64,000 bases of DNA, from contig CBDBFZ010000003.1 in the NCBI GenBank assembly GCA_965205225.1, positions 372,001-436,000 on the forward strand. The letters run 5' to 3'. Within the stretch, counting starts at the first letter, position 1; each line of letters begins with the position of its first letter. Made by a program: the position numbers and the translations under genes. Below the pieces are notes generated by a model. It had not been told where the DNA came from, did no database searches, and worked only from the letters and a program-made list of their open reading frames with translations. The DNA is from Litorimonas sp965205225 (lineage in GTDB: Bacteria; Pseudomonadota; Alphaproteobacteria; Caulobacterales; Maricaulaceae). Positions 45,173-54,087 of this stretch are shown here, piece by piece.

Positions 45173-45559
45173 AAACGCTATGTCGCTATGGTGGACGGAA
45201 TTGTTGAGGCGGATGACCGCCATATCGACCTTCCGCTTCGCGCTGATTGACCCAATCACCCGTTGCAGATGGTGTGTCATGAACAGGGCTGTCCGAGTCA
45301 GATGGATTGGCGTGTGCTAGAGCGAAGTGAAAACCGGACACGCTTGGAACTCATACCGCTAACAGGTCGCAATCATCAGCTACGAGTGCATTTGAAAGCA
45401 ATCGGGCATGTCAGTCTGGGCGATGAATTCTATGCCAGCGGCGCGGCACTCAGGGCCAGTGAGCGCCTGATGCTTCATGCCGAGACTTTGAGCTTGTTCA
45501 AACCGAACGGCGGAGACTGGCTTAGTGTAAGTGCGCCTCTTCCCTTCTAGGAGACTGAT

Positions 45560-45973
45560 ATGAAACGTTTCGCTCTTATCGCCGCTTTCGCTTTTGCGGG
45601 ATGCACACACGCTGCCGACACACCGCCCCCAGCGCCAGGCTCTGCATCCGCCGAAACCGTGGAACCCGCCGCATCAATCGGTGCCTATATGATTGTGCAA
45701 GGCAAAGGATATGCGCCTGAATCGCTCGACCTTTATGCAGCGACCCTGCCGCCAATCTATGCCAAATATGGCGGCAAGTATGTTGTTTTCGAAACAGATA
45801 TCGATGTGGCGGAAGGCGACAGCAATTATCAGGCAATTATTGTCAGTGCCTGGCCGGATAAAGCGGCGGCACGGGCGTTCTGGGATTCCCCTGAATATGC
45901 GGAAGCCATCAAATTGCGCGAGGGCATTGGTGAGTTCGATGTCGTGATCGTGGGCGCGCTCCCGCCTCGCTAA
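45560..45973 (+). CDS. DUF1330-domain lipoprotein
   Basis: A 137-residue protein with a lipoprotein signal (MKRFALIAAFAFAGC, lipobox AFAGC with Cys at 15) and a short Pro/Ala-rich linker. The DUF1330 ferredoxin-like domain follows: GAYMIVQGKGYAPESLDLYA, KYGGKYVVFETDIDVAEGD, QAIIVSAWPDKAAARAFWDS. It should be exported and lipid-anchored. DUF1330 function is unknown. GGAG lies about eight bases upstream. Intact, in contrast to its rluA-family neighbour. Confidence 0.85.
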   Translation: MKRFALIAAFAFAGCTHAADTPPPAPGSASAETVEPAASIGAYMIVQGKGYAPESLDLYAATLPPIYAKYGGKYVVFETDIDVAEGDSNYQAIIVSAWPDKAAARAFWDSPEYAEAIKLREGIGEFDVVIVGALPPR

Positions 45974-46047
45974 ATATAGTCTTCTGCATGGAACGGCTTG
46001 AGCTAGCTGATCACCTGCTCAGCCCGATCCATCAGCGCATCGCGGAC

Positions 46048-46324
46048 TTAACCGTACATGTTGTTAAGATTGCGGTAGACCATTTTGAGGCGGTTATTGC
46101 TGCACAACGTGTCCTCATTACGGGCCGTAAAATGCCAGTAAAGCGCATTGAAAATACACGCGTCCTCACCAACACGCTGTTTGACTGAATAGCGGCAGTC
46201 GCAGCAATAATCGCTCATCTTGTTGATATAATTGCCGCTTGTTTGATATAATTGCCGCTTGTTTGATATAATTGCCGCTCGACGCATAGGGTTTAGAACC
46301 CAGCAGACCACCATCGCCAAACTA
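46048..46324 (-). pseudogene. Cryptochrome/(6-4)-photolyase-like gene, 3' part
   Basis: Minus-strand sequence reads GDGGLLGSKPYASSGNYI and, after a run of repeats, NYINKMSDYCCDCRYSVKQR and NALYWHFTARNEDTLCSNNR. This is the C-terminal FeS-cluster region (Cys residues in DYCxxCRY and VGEDACIFN) of the bacterial cryptochrome/(6-4) photolyase group (PhrB/CryB-like, FeS-BCP). The 5' part of the same gene lies at 50253-51480. Three copies of a 20-bp unit at 46223-46279, where one is expected, shift the frame. Confidence 0.8.
46223..46279. repeat. 20-bp tandem triplication inside the photolyase remnant
   Basis: TTGATATAATTGCCGCTTGT occurs at 46223-46242 and 46243-46262, with a partial third copy at 46263-46279. 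The ancestral coding sequence needs only one (S-G-N-Y-I-N-K). The 40-bp gain is not a multiple of three. Confidence 0.9.
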
Positions 46325-47159
46325 GGCTCTGCACCCGATTTGAGTTATTGATTTATGATTAGAGTACTGATTCAATCTTGGTGAAGGAGATTGGATCATG
46401 CGATTTGACGTATCAGAAGAGGCATGGGCTGTGATTGAGCCCTTATTGCCACGAGGTGGAGGCGGGCCGAAGCGCGTGGATGACCGGCGGGTGTTGAACG
46501 GGATATTCTACATATTGCGCACGGGTTAACCATGGCGGGATTTGCCGGAGTGATACGGCCCGCACAGGACGGTCTATAATCGCTATATCTGCGGGGCGCG
46601 GCGTGGGATATGGACCGGGATATTTGATGCTCTGGCAACACAATGCGAGGATACGCTGGGTCTTTATCAATGCCAGCATCGTCAAAGCACACCGGGTCCG
46701 TGCAGGCTCGAAAAGGGGGCGTTGGCAGACACTATTGGCGGCTCACGCGGCGATCGCACCACCAAGGTTCATGCGGCTGTAAATGCCCAAGGCAGGCCGC
46801 TGCACCTTGCAATCTCGGGTGGTCATGTGCACGATAGTCAGATGATGAATGTCTTTTTGTACTGGGAAACACCGCCACGCGCCATCCTTGCCGACAAAGC
46901 TTACGGCAGCGCCAAAATCAGGCAACAGCTCTCCGATGAAGGAGCCGTATGCGTGGTTCCATCCCATCGCCGCCATCCCATCGCCGCCATCCCATCGCCC
47001 ATGACAAAAACCTCTATACCATACGCAATATCGTCGAGCGTTTCTTCTGTAAGATGAAGAATATGCGCCGCCTCGCAACACGCTTCGAAAAATATGCCAC
47101 CAGCTTCCTCGTCACCAGCTTCCTCGTAATCAGATTCTGGATCAATCGAGTCTACACCC
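46325..47159 (+). mobile_element. IS5-family (IS427-type, second kind) element with broken transposase
   Basis: Left end GGCTCTGCACCCGATTTGAG after CTA; right end ...GAGTCTACACCC before TAG. The transposase from 46398 reads MRFDVSEEAWAVIEPLLPRG, VLNGIFYILRTG, stop, PWRDLPE, stop. It resumes DTIGGSRGDRTTKVHAAVNA, AILADKAYGSAKIRQQL and YTIRNIVERFFCKMKNMRRL. Besides two nonsense codons it has a 14-bp triplication (46960-46999) and a 15-bp duplication (47098-47127). It forms the left boundary of the unit carrying the 682-residue gene. Confidence 0.8.
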
Positions 47160-47291
47160 TAGTGAGGGTAACTCGGGTGCAGTCTTTGTCTATTGTTGTA
47201 GGGAATCCCAAGCTGGCTCAAACGAGCGTGAGTAATTTAAAGCAGATTAGGCAACTCAATTTTTTCTGTGACATTGTAAGCTAGGACTAAG

Positions 47292-49340
47292 ATGAAGAGT
47301 GATTTTTTAGCAGACGTCCGTGATAGTCTTGAGGGTATAAAAGCTGCCATTTTACAAACCTCAATAGATGAAGTGCGTTTGATGAGGGTAAATTCCGCGA
47401 GGGCGCTTAAGGGACTCGTTTTCGTTGGTGCAACAAATTCAACATTAGGTATTGTTACTCTATTTGGCACTGCGGGTACAGGGACAGCCATATCCACTCT
47501 AAGCGGGGCAGCTCTAACCAGTTCTAAATTGGCTTTTCTGGGACTTGGCTCCATGGCATCGGGAGTGTTCGTTTTAAGCGCTATTGGGTTTGCTACCAGC
47601 CTAGCAGCAGGCTGGATGTATAAAAAAACTGTCTATGGAAAACCGCGTAAATTCCAAACGCTTTCAGATAATGAAGTATCTATTGTGAGCATGATTGATA
47701 GCTTGGTTGCACCTTTGACTGATGTTTTGGAAACGACATCTGAAAATCACTCATATTCGCGAGAAGAATTTTTTCTATATGCCTTTGATGGACTCGCGCC
47801 TTTACAGATTTTGCTGGAAAAAGAATTTGGCTCAAATATATTTACCAATGAAAAAACCCAGCAAGATGAAACCATCGAATCCAAACTTTCCCGGGCGTCA
47901 AGGGCGGCTTTGAAATCAAGATTTTGGGGGCTTGTGCAGGTCGTTGAGCAAGTCACAAACCTATCCTTGAATGAAGTTATGACGCGTTTGAAGGCAGGTG
48001 TTGCGCCAGACGACACTTCAGCTGTCCATGACCTAGTGGTTATGTCGTTACGTCAAAGCGTGGCGTCACAAAAGGTAAGTGAGTTAAAGCTTGTTGAAAT
48101 TATCAAAAATTCTGATGACCAGAAAAAGGCAGGTGTTGCGCCAGACGATACTTCAGCTGTCCATGACCTAGTGGTTATGTCGTTACTTCAAAGCGTGGTG
48201 TCACAAGAGGTAAGTGAGTTAAAGCTTGCTGAAATTATCAAAAATTCTGATGACCAGAAAATCGAAACTTTAAGGGGGCAAGCTAAATCGATTTTAATTG
48301 AAAAGTTGGAAGATCTCAAACAACCCCTCACTTTAGAAAAAATCGAGCGCGTAGTCATCGACACGGTTGAGAATAGTTTGAAAATTATTGAGAAACCCAG
48401 TAAAAAACTTATAGAAATAAGCGCTGAGAAGATTCGGCCAGTGAGTGACTTGGTCGAAGAGAAAATAGAGAATTCTGATGCAGCTACAAAGGTTAGGACC
48501 TTAGCGGGTAATGCGAAGGATTGGATGAGTAAAGTTAGTGGAGACGTGTGGCGTAAAGCCAAGATAACTAAAGATAAGTTCGCAAGCGTAGAAGGGACAA
48601 CTGTCTCAGAGTACAACTCAGAAACATCTCAGCGTAAGCCTCAATCCCGTTTAGCTTCAGTAGTCATTGCCGTGTGTATTGAGCGCTTGGTGAACGATAG
48701 GATAAGACATTGGACACTGGAAGAAGATCTCGTGCTTCAAGCGCTTAGGTTAGCTATCCCAGGCTTATCAGAGGCTGATATTACTGAACTCTCTTCATAT
48801 TTGCGAAATAGTAATGAAGCTCAAATGCGCGGCGTATTGGCGACAACCAAAGGGAAATATCATGAACTTATTGTTGCTCACGCTGAAAATACGGATGGAG
48901 ATGAGATTTCGGCAAGGATTTTCGATGACTTAAATCATCCCGGAAGTGATATTGAATTTATTGTAGATGGACAGGTCATTGAAGCGGTTCAGTTAAAGGC
49001 TGTCGTTTCAAAATCGCTCATAATTGAGCATCAAAGTCGATACCCTGACATTACGATAATGGCGACTGAAGAAGCTGCCAGTCGGGTTGAGGGAGTAGAT
49101 AGCTCCGGGTTTTCTAATGCGCAATTGCAAGCCGATGTTGAAGACAGGTTAAGAGAGCTTGAGGGAGATGGAATATTGAACAATGTTGGAGATGCTTTTG
49201 TTGTCTCAGCTTTGAGTCTCGCGGCTTTTAATGCAAAGAAAATTGCAAAAGGGGATGTTACCCCCCATGACCTGCGTAAATCTGCGGAAGATATTGCCGC
49301 AGGCCTGTTCACTACGATTCTATTGGATGTGATAGTTTAA
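47292..49340 (+). CDS. 682-aa membrane-anchored protein with a PD-(D/E)xK-like nuclease domain (candidate defence protein)
   Basis: The N-terminal ~110 residues contain hydrophobic, Gly/Ala-rich spans (ALKGLVFVGATNSTLGIV, TAISTLSGAALTSSKLAFLG, MASGVFVLSAIGFATSLAAG). Residues 120-460 are polar, helical/coiled-coil-like, with an exact-length 45-residue duplication (234-278 and 279-323). The C-terminal domain has TKGKYHELIVAHAEN (E525), HPGSDIEFIVDGQ (D553) and IEAVQLKAVV (Q567-x-K569), the E...D...(E/Q)xK order of restriction-endonuclease-like enzymes. Codon use is visibly AT-richer than core genes here. It is a lone gene within an IS-bounded unit, the usual setting for cargo such as phage- or plasmid-defence genes. 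No family known to me; function is inference. Confidence 0.8.
   Translation: MKSDFLADVRDSLEGIKAAILQTSIDEVRLMRVNSARALKGLVFVGATNSTLGIVTLFGTAGTGTAISTLSGAALTSSKLAFLGLGSMASGVFVLSAIGFATSLAAGWMYKKTVYGKPRKFQTLSDNEVSIVSMIDSLVAPLTDVLETTSENHSYSREEFFLYAFDGLAPLQILLEKEFGSNIFTNEKTQQDETIESKLSRASRAALKSRFWGLVQVVEQVTNLSLNEVMTRLKAGVAPDDTSAVHDLVVMSLRQSVASQKVSELKLVEIIKNSDDQKKAGVAPDDTSAVHDLVVMSLLQSVVSQEVSELKLAEIIKNSDDQKIETLRGQAKSILIEKLEDLKQPLTLEKIERVVIDTVENSLKIIEKPSKKLIEISAEKIRPVSDLVEEKIENSDAATKVRTLAGNAKDWMSKVSGDVWRKAKITKDKFASVEGTTVSEYNSETSQRKPQSRLASVVIAVCIERLVNDRIRHWTLEEDLVLQALRLAIPGLSEADITELSSYLRNSNEAQMRGVLATTKGKYHELIVAHAENTDGDEISARIFDDLNHPGSDIEFIVDGQVIEAVQLKAVVSKSLIIEHQSRYPDITIMATEEAASRVEGVDSSGFSNAQLQADVEDRLRELEGDGILNNVGDAFVVSALSLAAFNAKKIAKGDVTPHDLRKSAEDIAAGLFTTILLDVIV
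47991..48260 (+). repeat. 135-bp in-frame tandem duplication within the 682-aa gene
   Basis: Units 47991-48125 and 48126-48260 both encode KAGVAPDDTSAVHDLVVMSL and the following 25 residues, differing at a handful of positions (for example SLRQSVASQKV against SLLQSVVSQEV). Older than the exact short duplications elsewhere in the window, since the copies have diverged. Confidence 0.92.
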
Positions 49341-49415
49341 AACAGATTGCACTTGGAAAATATTAGTCACGAAAACTCTTATGGGAGAGTTATTCACGCA
49401 TATCAAAATTCAAAA

Positions 49416-50146
49416 GGGTCATGCCTAGTTGATTGGATTTTCTCTGAAGTATCGTAACAGGGTTTTGTACTTGTCTTCAAGCCTGTGATTATATCTCCAT
49501 TCCGTTTCCTTCAGGTGTAGATGAAAGGTGTGTTTTGGAACGCCCTTAAACTTCGCTAGACGCACCTTGGCCAGCCCCCAGAAGCCTTCGATGCCGTTGA
49601 TGTGGGTCGGGCCCTGGGCGAACTCGTCCCTGGAATGATCTACCCGATAATGACCATAGCCTATATCGGCCAGTCCGTTATAGCCGCGCCAGCCATCGGA
49701 ATTGATGATGGAAGACGGGTCAACCCTACCCCGGATAATCCCCTGTAGGGTGGTTCTGGAGCAGTCTGGAACAATCTCGGTATAGACCCGCCCGGCCCGT
49801 TCGTAGATGCCAAACAGGGTGGTCTTGCCATAGGCTCCGCGCCCGCGTTTGCCCTTGACGCGGGTTGCGCCGAAATAGCTTTCATCAACCTCGCCCACAC
49901 CGAAGAAGGGTTTGTCCGCCTCGCAGGCCCAATGGATGCGTTCGCGAAGAGCGCGGTAGATCCGATTGATGGTGTTGCGGTTAAGCCCTGTCAGTTGGGC
50001 TGTTTGCAGGGCTGTCAGATCAGCGGCGAAGCAGCGAACGACCTTCCGAATTTTGCGTTCGGACAGATGCGGCCCTTTTGAATAATGATTTTCATTGCAT
50101 ACAGTGACTTAGATCCTATGCGGAGCCAATCAACTAGGCATGACCC
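49416..50146 (-). mobile_element. IS1595-family element, copy 2
   Basis: 731 bp, flanked by an exact 8-bp duplication ATTCAAAA (49408-49415 and 50147-50154). The transposase frame (49425 to about 50080) matches copy 1 with VDESYFGATRVKGKRGRGAY and NSDGWRGYNGLADIGYGHYR. Like copy 1 it has only four A after the ATG at the 5' end, which puts that ATG out of frame with the catalytic part. Confidence 0.9.
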
Positions 50147-50204
50147 ATTCAAAATTATGGCTAGGTTTTTATAACTTTTAAAATCCACGTATATTTCCTC
50201 GCCA

Positions 50205-50252
50205 TGCTACATATCTTCGCCATCAGATTCTGGATCAATCGAGTCCACATCC
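50205..50252 (+). mobile_element. Right-end remnant of the IS427-type (second kind) element
   Basis: CAGATTCTGGATCAATCGAG and the following bases match the right end of the element at 46325-47159 (C-terminal IRFWINRVH codons), in the same orientation. It ends at a TA that abuts the 5' part of the photolyase gene. It forms the right boundary of the 3.9-kb unit. 50155-50204 is AT-rich and unassigned. Confidence 0.7.
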
Positions 50253-51480
50253 TAACCCATTCCGAGCGTATTGGGCAACTCCACCCATTCGAATGCATCG
50301 GCATAAACGGCCAGATACCATTAATGCATTCTGAGCGGGTCGATTCCGGTCAGAAGAGCGAAATCTCCCATGATCATGAGACGTTGAATATGATGGGCGT
50401 AAGCATGCTCAATTGTCTGGTCGATACTCTGCTTTAAACAATTCATGTCCGTCTCGCCTGTCCAGTAGAAATTCGGAAGGGTGCGGTGATTACCGAAGAA
50501 ATTCTTGTTCCTATAGTTCGGCATTTTCAGAAAATAGATGCCATGTACATATTCACGCCACCCGATGATCTGTCGGATGAAACCTTCGACCACGTTGAGC
50601 GGAGCGCCACCATCTGCATAGGTCTTCGCAACAACTCCGTAGCTCTTTAGGGGACGCAACAGCCCGCTATTCAGATAAAGCCCGGTGAGTGAGTGAAACA
50701 GAAACAGCTCATCACCCACCATCGCGTCCTGATAAGTCCCGAATTTTTCCAACCAATGCGCGACGAAATGATCAAACGTATCATCGCGGCTGACGCCCCA
50801 ATCAAATCCAGAGATAGCACCGAACCGAGCCGGGAACTCAGCCTCGACCATGGCAATAACATCCTGCGTTAGCTCATCGGGTTCAGACCGTGGGGGCTTC
50901 GGATAATCCATCCCGGTTTTGGGCGATCTCCGGTTCTCCTTGTCGTAATTCCACGCACCGCCTTCTGGATCATCGCCCACCAGCAACAGCCCCCTTTTGC
51001 GGCGCATTCCGCGGTAAAAATACTCCATGCGGAGTTGTTTGCGGCCCTCTGCCCACTGTTCTAATTCCTCCGGTGAGCAGATGAACCGATCATCCGGAAA
51101 GAGAATGTGACGCGCAGATCGAATATCTCCTCTCAGCTTTTCACAACCTCCTGCTCCCGCCAGTTTCCCGGCTAGCAGACAAAAATTTCATCAATTTCGC
51201 GGCGGTCCAGAGCCCGTTTCGCTTCACCCGTGAAACTGTGCGAGTTCTTCGAATCCGTCAGTTCGACATAATCAACAGTCCAACCGTCCTCGCGTAATTC
51301 CCGAGCGAAATTGCCGCATCGCCGAAAACAGAAAGATCAGCCTTTTACGGTGGTGCGGTAAGGTCTCGGCTTCGTCCCGCACTTCGACCATCAGTATGCG
51401 CGCACGCGTATTGCAGTGCGGACAGAGTGTGAGGGAGATGATCGGCAAAGATTGGGATGAGCGTCGTTATAGGGTAATTA
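50253..51480 (-). pseudogene. Cryptochrome/(6-4)-photolyase-like gene, 5' part
   Basis: From about 51480 the minus strand reads TTLIPIFADHLPHTLSALQ, then in shifted frames VEVRDEAETLPHHRKRLIFL, ARHILFPDDRFICSPEELEQ, MEYFYRGMRRKRGLLLVGDD, EGGAWNYDKENR, FHSLTGLYLNSGLLRP, VEGFIRQIIGWREYVHGIYF and LMIMGDFALLTGIDPLRMH. After a TAA it continues WYLAVYADAFEWVELPNTLG and stops at the TA target 50253-50254. These are the FAD- and DNA-binding blocks of FeS-type bacterial photolyases. Multiple frameshifts (51150-51450) and two stops. It repaired UV (6-4) lesions or sensed light; now inactive. Confidence 0.82.
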
Positions 51481-51521
51481 TGCAGCCGCTGATCCAACCG
51501 TTTCAACGCACCGCCCGTAAT

Positions 51522-51677
51522 GTGTCCGTGAGCGAAGCGAATAAAAGCTACCTTCCCAGCAAAAACTGCGCATCTTGTGGTCACCCGTTCACTTGGCCCA
51601 AAAAATGGGAACGGTGCTGGGACGAGGCGAAATACTATTCCGTCCGCTGCCGGAAGGACAAACCCAATGCTGGATAG
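51522..51677 (+). CDS. DUF2256-domain mini-protein
   Basis: A GTG start (51522 or 51528) gives about 51 residues: SEANKSYLPSKNCASCGHPF and TWPKKWERCWDEAKYYSVRC. The CxxCxRPFxWRKKW...VKYCSxxC pattern is DUF2256, a small zinc-ribbon-like family often next to photolyase/cryptochrome genes, as here. The stop overlaps the SDR start by several bases. It probably binds zinc; role unknown. Confidence 0.75.
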   Translation: MSVSEANKSYLPSKNCASCGHPFTWPKKWERCWDEAKYYSVRCRKDKPNAG

Positions 51678-52404
51678 TTTCAACGCGCCCGTTCGGGCCT
51701 GCATCGTCGGCAGTACAGGCGGAATTGGCGGGGCACTGGTCGATGCGCTGGCCGTCAGCGACAGGATGGATACGGTTTACGCCCTGTCCCGGTCTGGCGC
51801 GTCTCATGTCTCGCCCAAGGTCCAAAGCCTGACGTTCGATTTCCTCGATGAATCGTCCATTATGGCTGCGACTGAGACGCTCCGAGACGTGGGCAAGTTT
51901 GACCTCATTGTCGTCGCAACCGGATTATTGCAGGGCGACGGGATCATTCCGGAAAAAACCATGCGCGCGCTTGATCTCGACGCAATGCGACAGAGTTTTG
52001 AGGTTAACACATTTGGCCCTGCGCTGACCGCCAAACATTTTCTGCCCCTGTTGAACCGGAACAATAAAGCTATCTTTGCAGCCCTGTCCGCACGGGTCGG
52101 ATCGATTTCCGACAATCATCTGGGCGGGTGGTACGCTTACCGCGCATCCAAGGCCGCACTGAACATGATGATAAAGACACTGTCGATTGAAGTCAGCCGA
52201 CGTTTCAGCAACCAGATTATCATCGGTTTACATCCCGGCACAGTCGACACCAACCTTTCGCGGCCGTTTCAGAATAATGTCCCGGATGGGAAACTCTTCA
52301 CTCCGGAATTTTCGGCTGCAAAACTGCTAGCGGTTCTGGATCAGGTCGCGGTGAGCGATACAGGTCAGCTCTTTGCTTGGAACGGCTTACGCGTGCCGTT
52401 CTAG
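51667..52404 (+). CDS. Short-chain dehydrogenase/reductase
   Basis: A 245-residue SDR: NAD(P)-binding CIVGSTGGIGGALVDAL, NVNTFG-type VNTFGPALTAKHFLPLL, catalytic Ser in FAALSARVGSISDN, and YAYRASKAALNM (YxxxK). LHPGTVDTNLSRPFQ is the usual C-terminal loop. Its ATG at 51667 lies within the end of the DUF2256 gene. SDR, DUF2256 and photolyase form a recurrent neighbourhood in marine bacteria; the substrate is unknown. The stop overlaps the convergent hdaA stop by four bases. Confidence 0.9.
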   Translation: MLDSFNAPVRACIVGSTGGIGGALVDALAVSDRMDTVYALSRSGASHVSPKVQSLTFDFLDESSIMAATETLRDVGKFDLIVVATGLLQGDGIIPEKTMRALDLDAMRQSFEVNTFGPALTAKHFLPLLNRNNKAIFAALSARVGSISDNHLGGWYAYRASKAALNMMIKTLSIEVSRRFSNQIIIGLHPGTVDTNLSRPFQNNVPDGKLFTPEFSAAKLLAVLDQVAVSDTGQLFAWNGLRVPF

Positions 52405-53018
52405 TCAAACAGGTCACCATTTTCACGCAGAATCTTTGCTGCAAAAGCCTTGGTGACATCCGCCTTCGCGCTCGAAGCTGTCTCGTCAATCAGGCGTATA
52501 GTTGATCGCAGGGCTGGAACAGTTCGGTCTGTATATTTCAGCAGATAATCCACCACATCGCTGGGCACGTCGCGGCCACGGCGCTGGAAGAGCGCACGCG
52601 TAATGGGCCGGAGGCTGGCATCATCTGGCTCATACAGTTGTATTACGGGCATGGCAGACAGGCGGGACTGCAGATCTGGAAGACTGACGCCCCATTCCAT
52701 TGGCGGCACACGTGAGGCAAGTAGCAGACCCGGAACGTCGCCCCGCAGCGCCCGATTGATGAAGGCAAACAGATCATCCTCCGTGCGCGAATGCGCATCG
52801 TCAAGAAACATCCCATGAGATTGTTTCAACCAGGCTTCGCCGAGATGGGTTTTCCCGGTCCATTCGGGACCCAGCAACATCATCGCCGGCGCTGGCCAGG
52901 CAGGCCAGGCCCTTACAACGTTGAACGCACCCGTATTGGACGGCACTTCGATGTAAGTTTCGAAGGTGAAGTTCGGCCTGGGTGCCAGATCAAACGGAAT
53001 TTGGCGGGTTGTCGCCAT
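52401..53018 (-). CDS. hdaA: DnaA-related inactivator HdaA
   Basis: A 205-residue DnaA/Hda-type AAA+ protein starting MATTRQIPFDLAPRPNFTFE. The Walker A is degenerate (LLGPEWTGKTHLGEAW), Walker B is GMFLDDAHS, and box VII-like LPDLQSRLSAMPVIQLYEPD carries the Arg. HdaA with the beta clamp stimulates ATP hydrolysis by DnaA, limiting re-initiation. The start at 53018 is used rather than an upstream in-frame ATG because it matches family N-termini. Follows the DUF2066 gene by 16 bases. Confidence 0.9.
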   Translation of the reverse strand: MATTRQIPFDLAPRPNFTFETYIEVPSNTGAFNVVRAWPAWPAPAMMLLGPEWTGKTHLGEAWLKQSHGMFLDDAHSRTEDDLFAFINRALRGDVPGLLLASRVPPMEWGVSLPDLQSRLSAMPVIQLYEPDDASLRPITRALFQRRGRDVPSDVVDYLLKYTDRTVPALRSTIRLIDETASSAKADVTKAFAAKILRENGDLFD

Positions 53019-53034
53019 AGTGACCCTCGAAGGG

Positions 53035-54000
53035 TTAATGGCGGATAACGAGACCCAATGCCGGGTCATCAATCACGCGCACACCTTTTTGCGCCATTTC
53101 AGCGGTCAATCGTTCAAGATTGCCATAGCTCACCCGCATCAATGCACCATCTTTAGACAGAGCATCGAGCCGAGCGTCACGAACTTGCGCGGAATTATTG
53201 ATGGCGCTCTGCAGTCCTTGCCACTCCTCCAACGAGTCATAAAGGACAGTGATAGCCGATGTTTGAGCAGTGTCGCTTGGTACAGCAGAAGCGGCTTTCC
53301 AATCCGCTTCCATAAGGGCAACCAAGCCTGCCATACCATCACTCGCGCTTAACTTCTGCCGCGCGCCCGTATCGAGAGATAGGTCGGTCGCCTCCAGATT
53401 GCCTCCACCCTGCGAACGAATGATCAAGACCTGATTGACGCCATATCGACTCGCCAATTCCCGCAGACGGGCATTGGATGGCTCTTCATAAAGAAACGCC
53501 ATATCGTCTTCGCTTGGCACCAAGATCGGTGTTAGCGCATGGGCATAGCGACCTGACAGTAGATCGGTTGCCAATGACCCTTCAATATCAACTCCGATTG
53601 GCAGTGCGAGCCTTTCACGGGCTTGACTCGTGACCATGGTCAGACCGGACCCACGCAAAAGCGTTTGAACGGCGGACGGATTAAAGGTGATCGAGATATC
53701 ACCAAGATAGCGCGTGACCGAGCGCCGTTCATTGTTGATCGCCAGTCCTCTGATCAATGGCCCAACCACCTCAGTCGTCAGTGGCGGCATTCCGCGTATA
53801 ACCCGTTCGCTGTCAAGTGTAAGACGATTAAACAATAGCCGCGCCGCAGCAATTTGACCGTTCGCAATCGCCAGGGTCTGTGCCTGAATGACCGAGTCAG
53901 CACGCGCATCGACGGGAACCTTGGCGACTGTGAAGGGGTCAGCGGCGAATGTCGGCAATGCAAAGAGCGTGGCAACAAGGCTGGTCAGCAAGAATTTCAT
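53035..54000 (-). CDS. DUF2066-domain exported protein
   Basis: A 321-residue protein with a signal peptide (MKFLLTSLVATLFALPTFA-AD) and the DUF2066 domain: VPVDARADSVIQAQTLAIAN, LLFNRLTL, SVTRYLGDISITFNPSAVQT and PILVPSEDD. This periplasmic family of unknown function is regularly placed between hdaA and purM in alphaproteobacteria, as here. The start at 54000 is fixed by the signal peptide. Divergent from purM with 87 bases between. Confidence 0.88.
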   Translation of the reverse strand: MKFLLTSLVATLFALPTFAADPFTVAKVPVDARADSVIQAQTLAIANGQIAAARLLFNRLTLDSERVIRGMPPLTTEVVGPLIRGLAINNERRSVTRYLGDISITFNPSAVQTLLRGSGLTMVTSQARERLALPIGVDIEGSLATDLLSGRYAHALTPILVPSEDDMAFLYEEPSNARLRELASRYGVNQVLIIRSQGGGNLEATDLSLDTGARQKLSASDGMAGLVALMEADWKAASAVPSDTAQTSAITVLYDSLEEWQGLQSAINNSAQVRDARLDALSKDGALMRVSYGNLERLTAEMAQKGVRVIDDPALGLVIRH

Positions 54001-54087
54001 AACGCGGCTATAGCAGGCTTTACGTTGTGGAAAAGGTCTCGCTTCACCGCTTGCGATTGCGGTTTTTTTGGCACACATCGCGTACCC

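Larger units (their letters stand above)
43608..45550 (+). pseudogene. RluA-family pseudouridine synthase split by IS5 and a nonsense codon
   Basis: The 5' part (GTG 43608) has YQDDDLLFIDKPAGILSVPG and the catalytic motif TVHRLDMATSGVMVFTR. At 43845-43848 the frame is cut by the IS5 copy A and resumes at 45173 as KRYVAMVDGIVEADDRHIDL. Excising the IS with one AAAC copy restores LKKRYVAMVDG exactly. A second lesion is TGA at 45248-45250 in LRAD-stop-PNHPLQMV, where relatives have Trp. The end (LTGRNHQLRVHLKAIGHVSL) is well preserved. Native role: modification of U to pseudouridine in 23S rRNA or tRNA. Confidence 0.88.

Noticed and set aside
6796..45250. UGA recoded as tryptophan
   Set aside because: TGA in place of Trp occurs only in genes with other lesions, one case is TAG, and intact genes here (purM, for example) end in TGA in 4-bp overlaps.
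46223..46999. CRISPR-like array
   Set aside because: Repeats are directly abutting tandem duplications with no spacers, and they lie in coding remnants.
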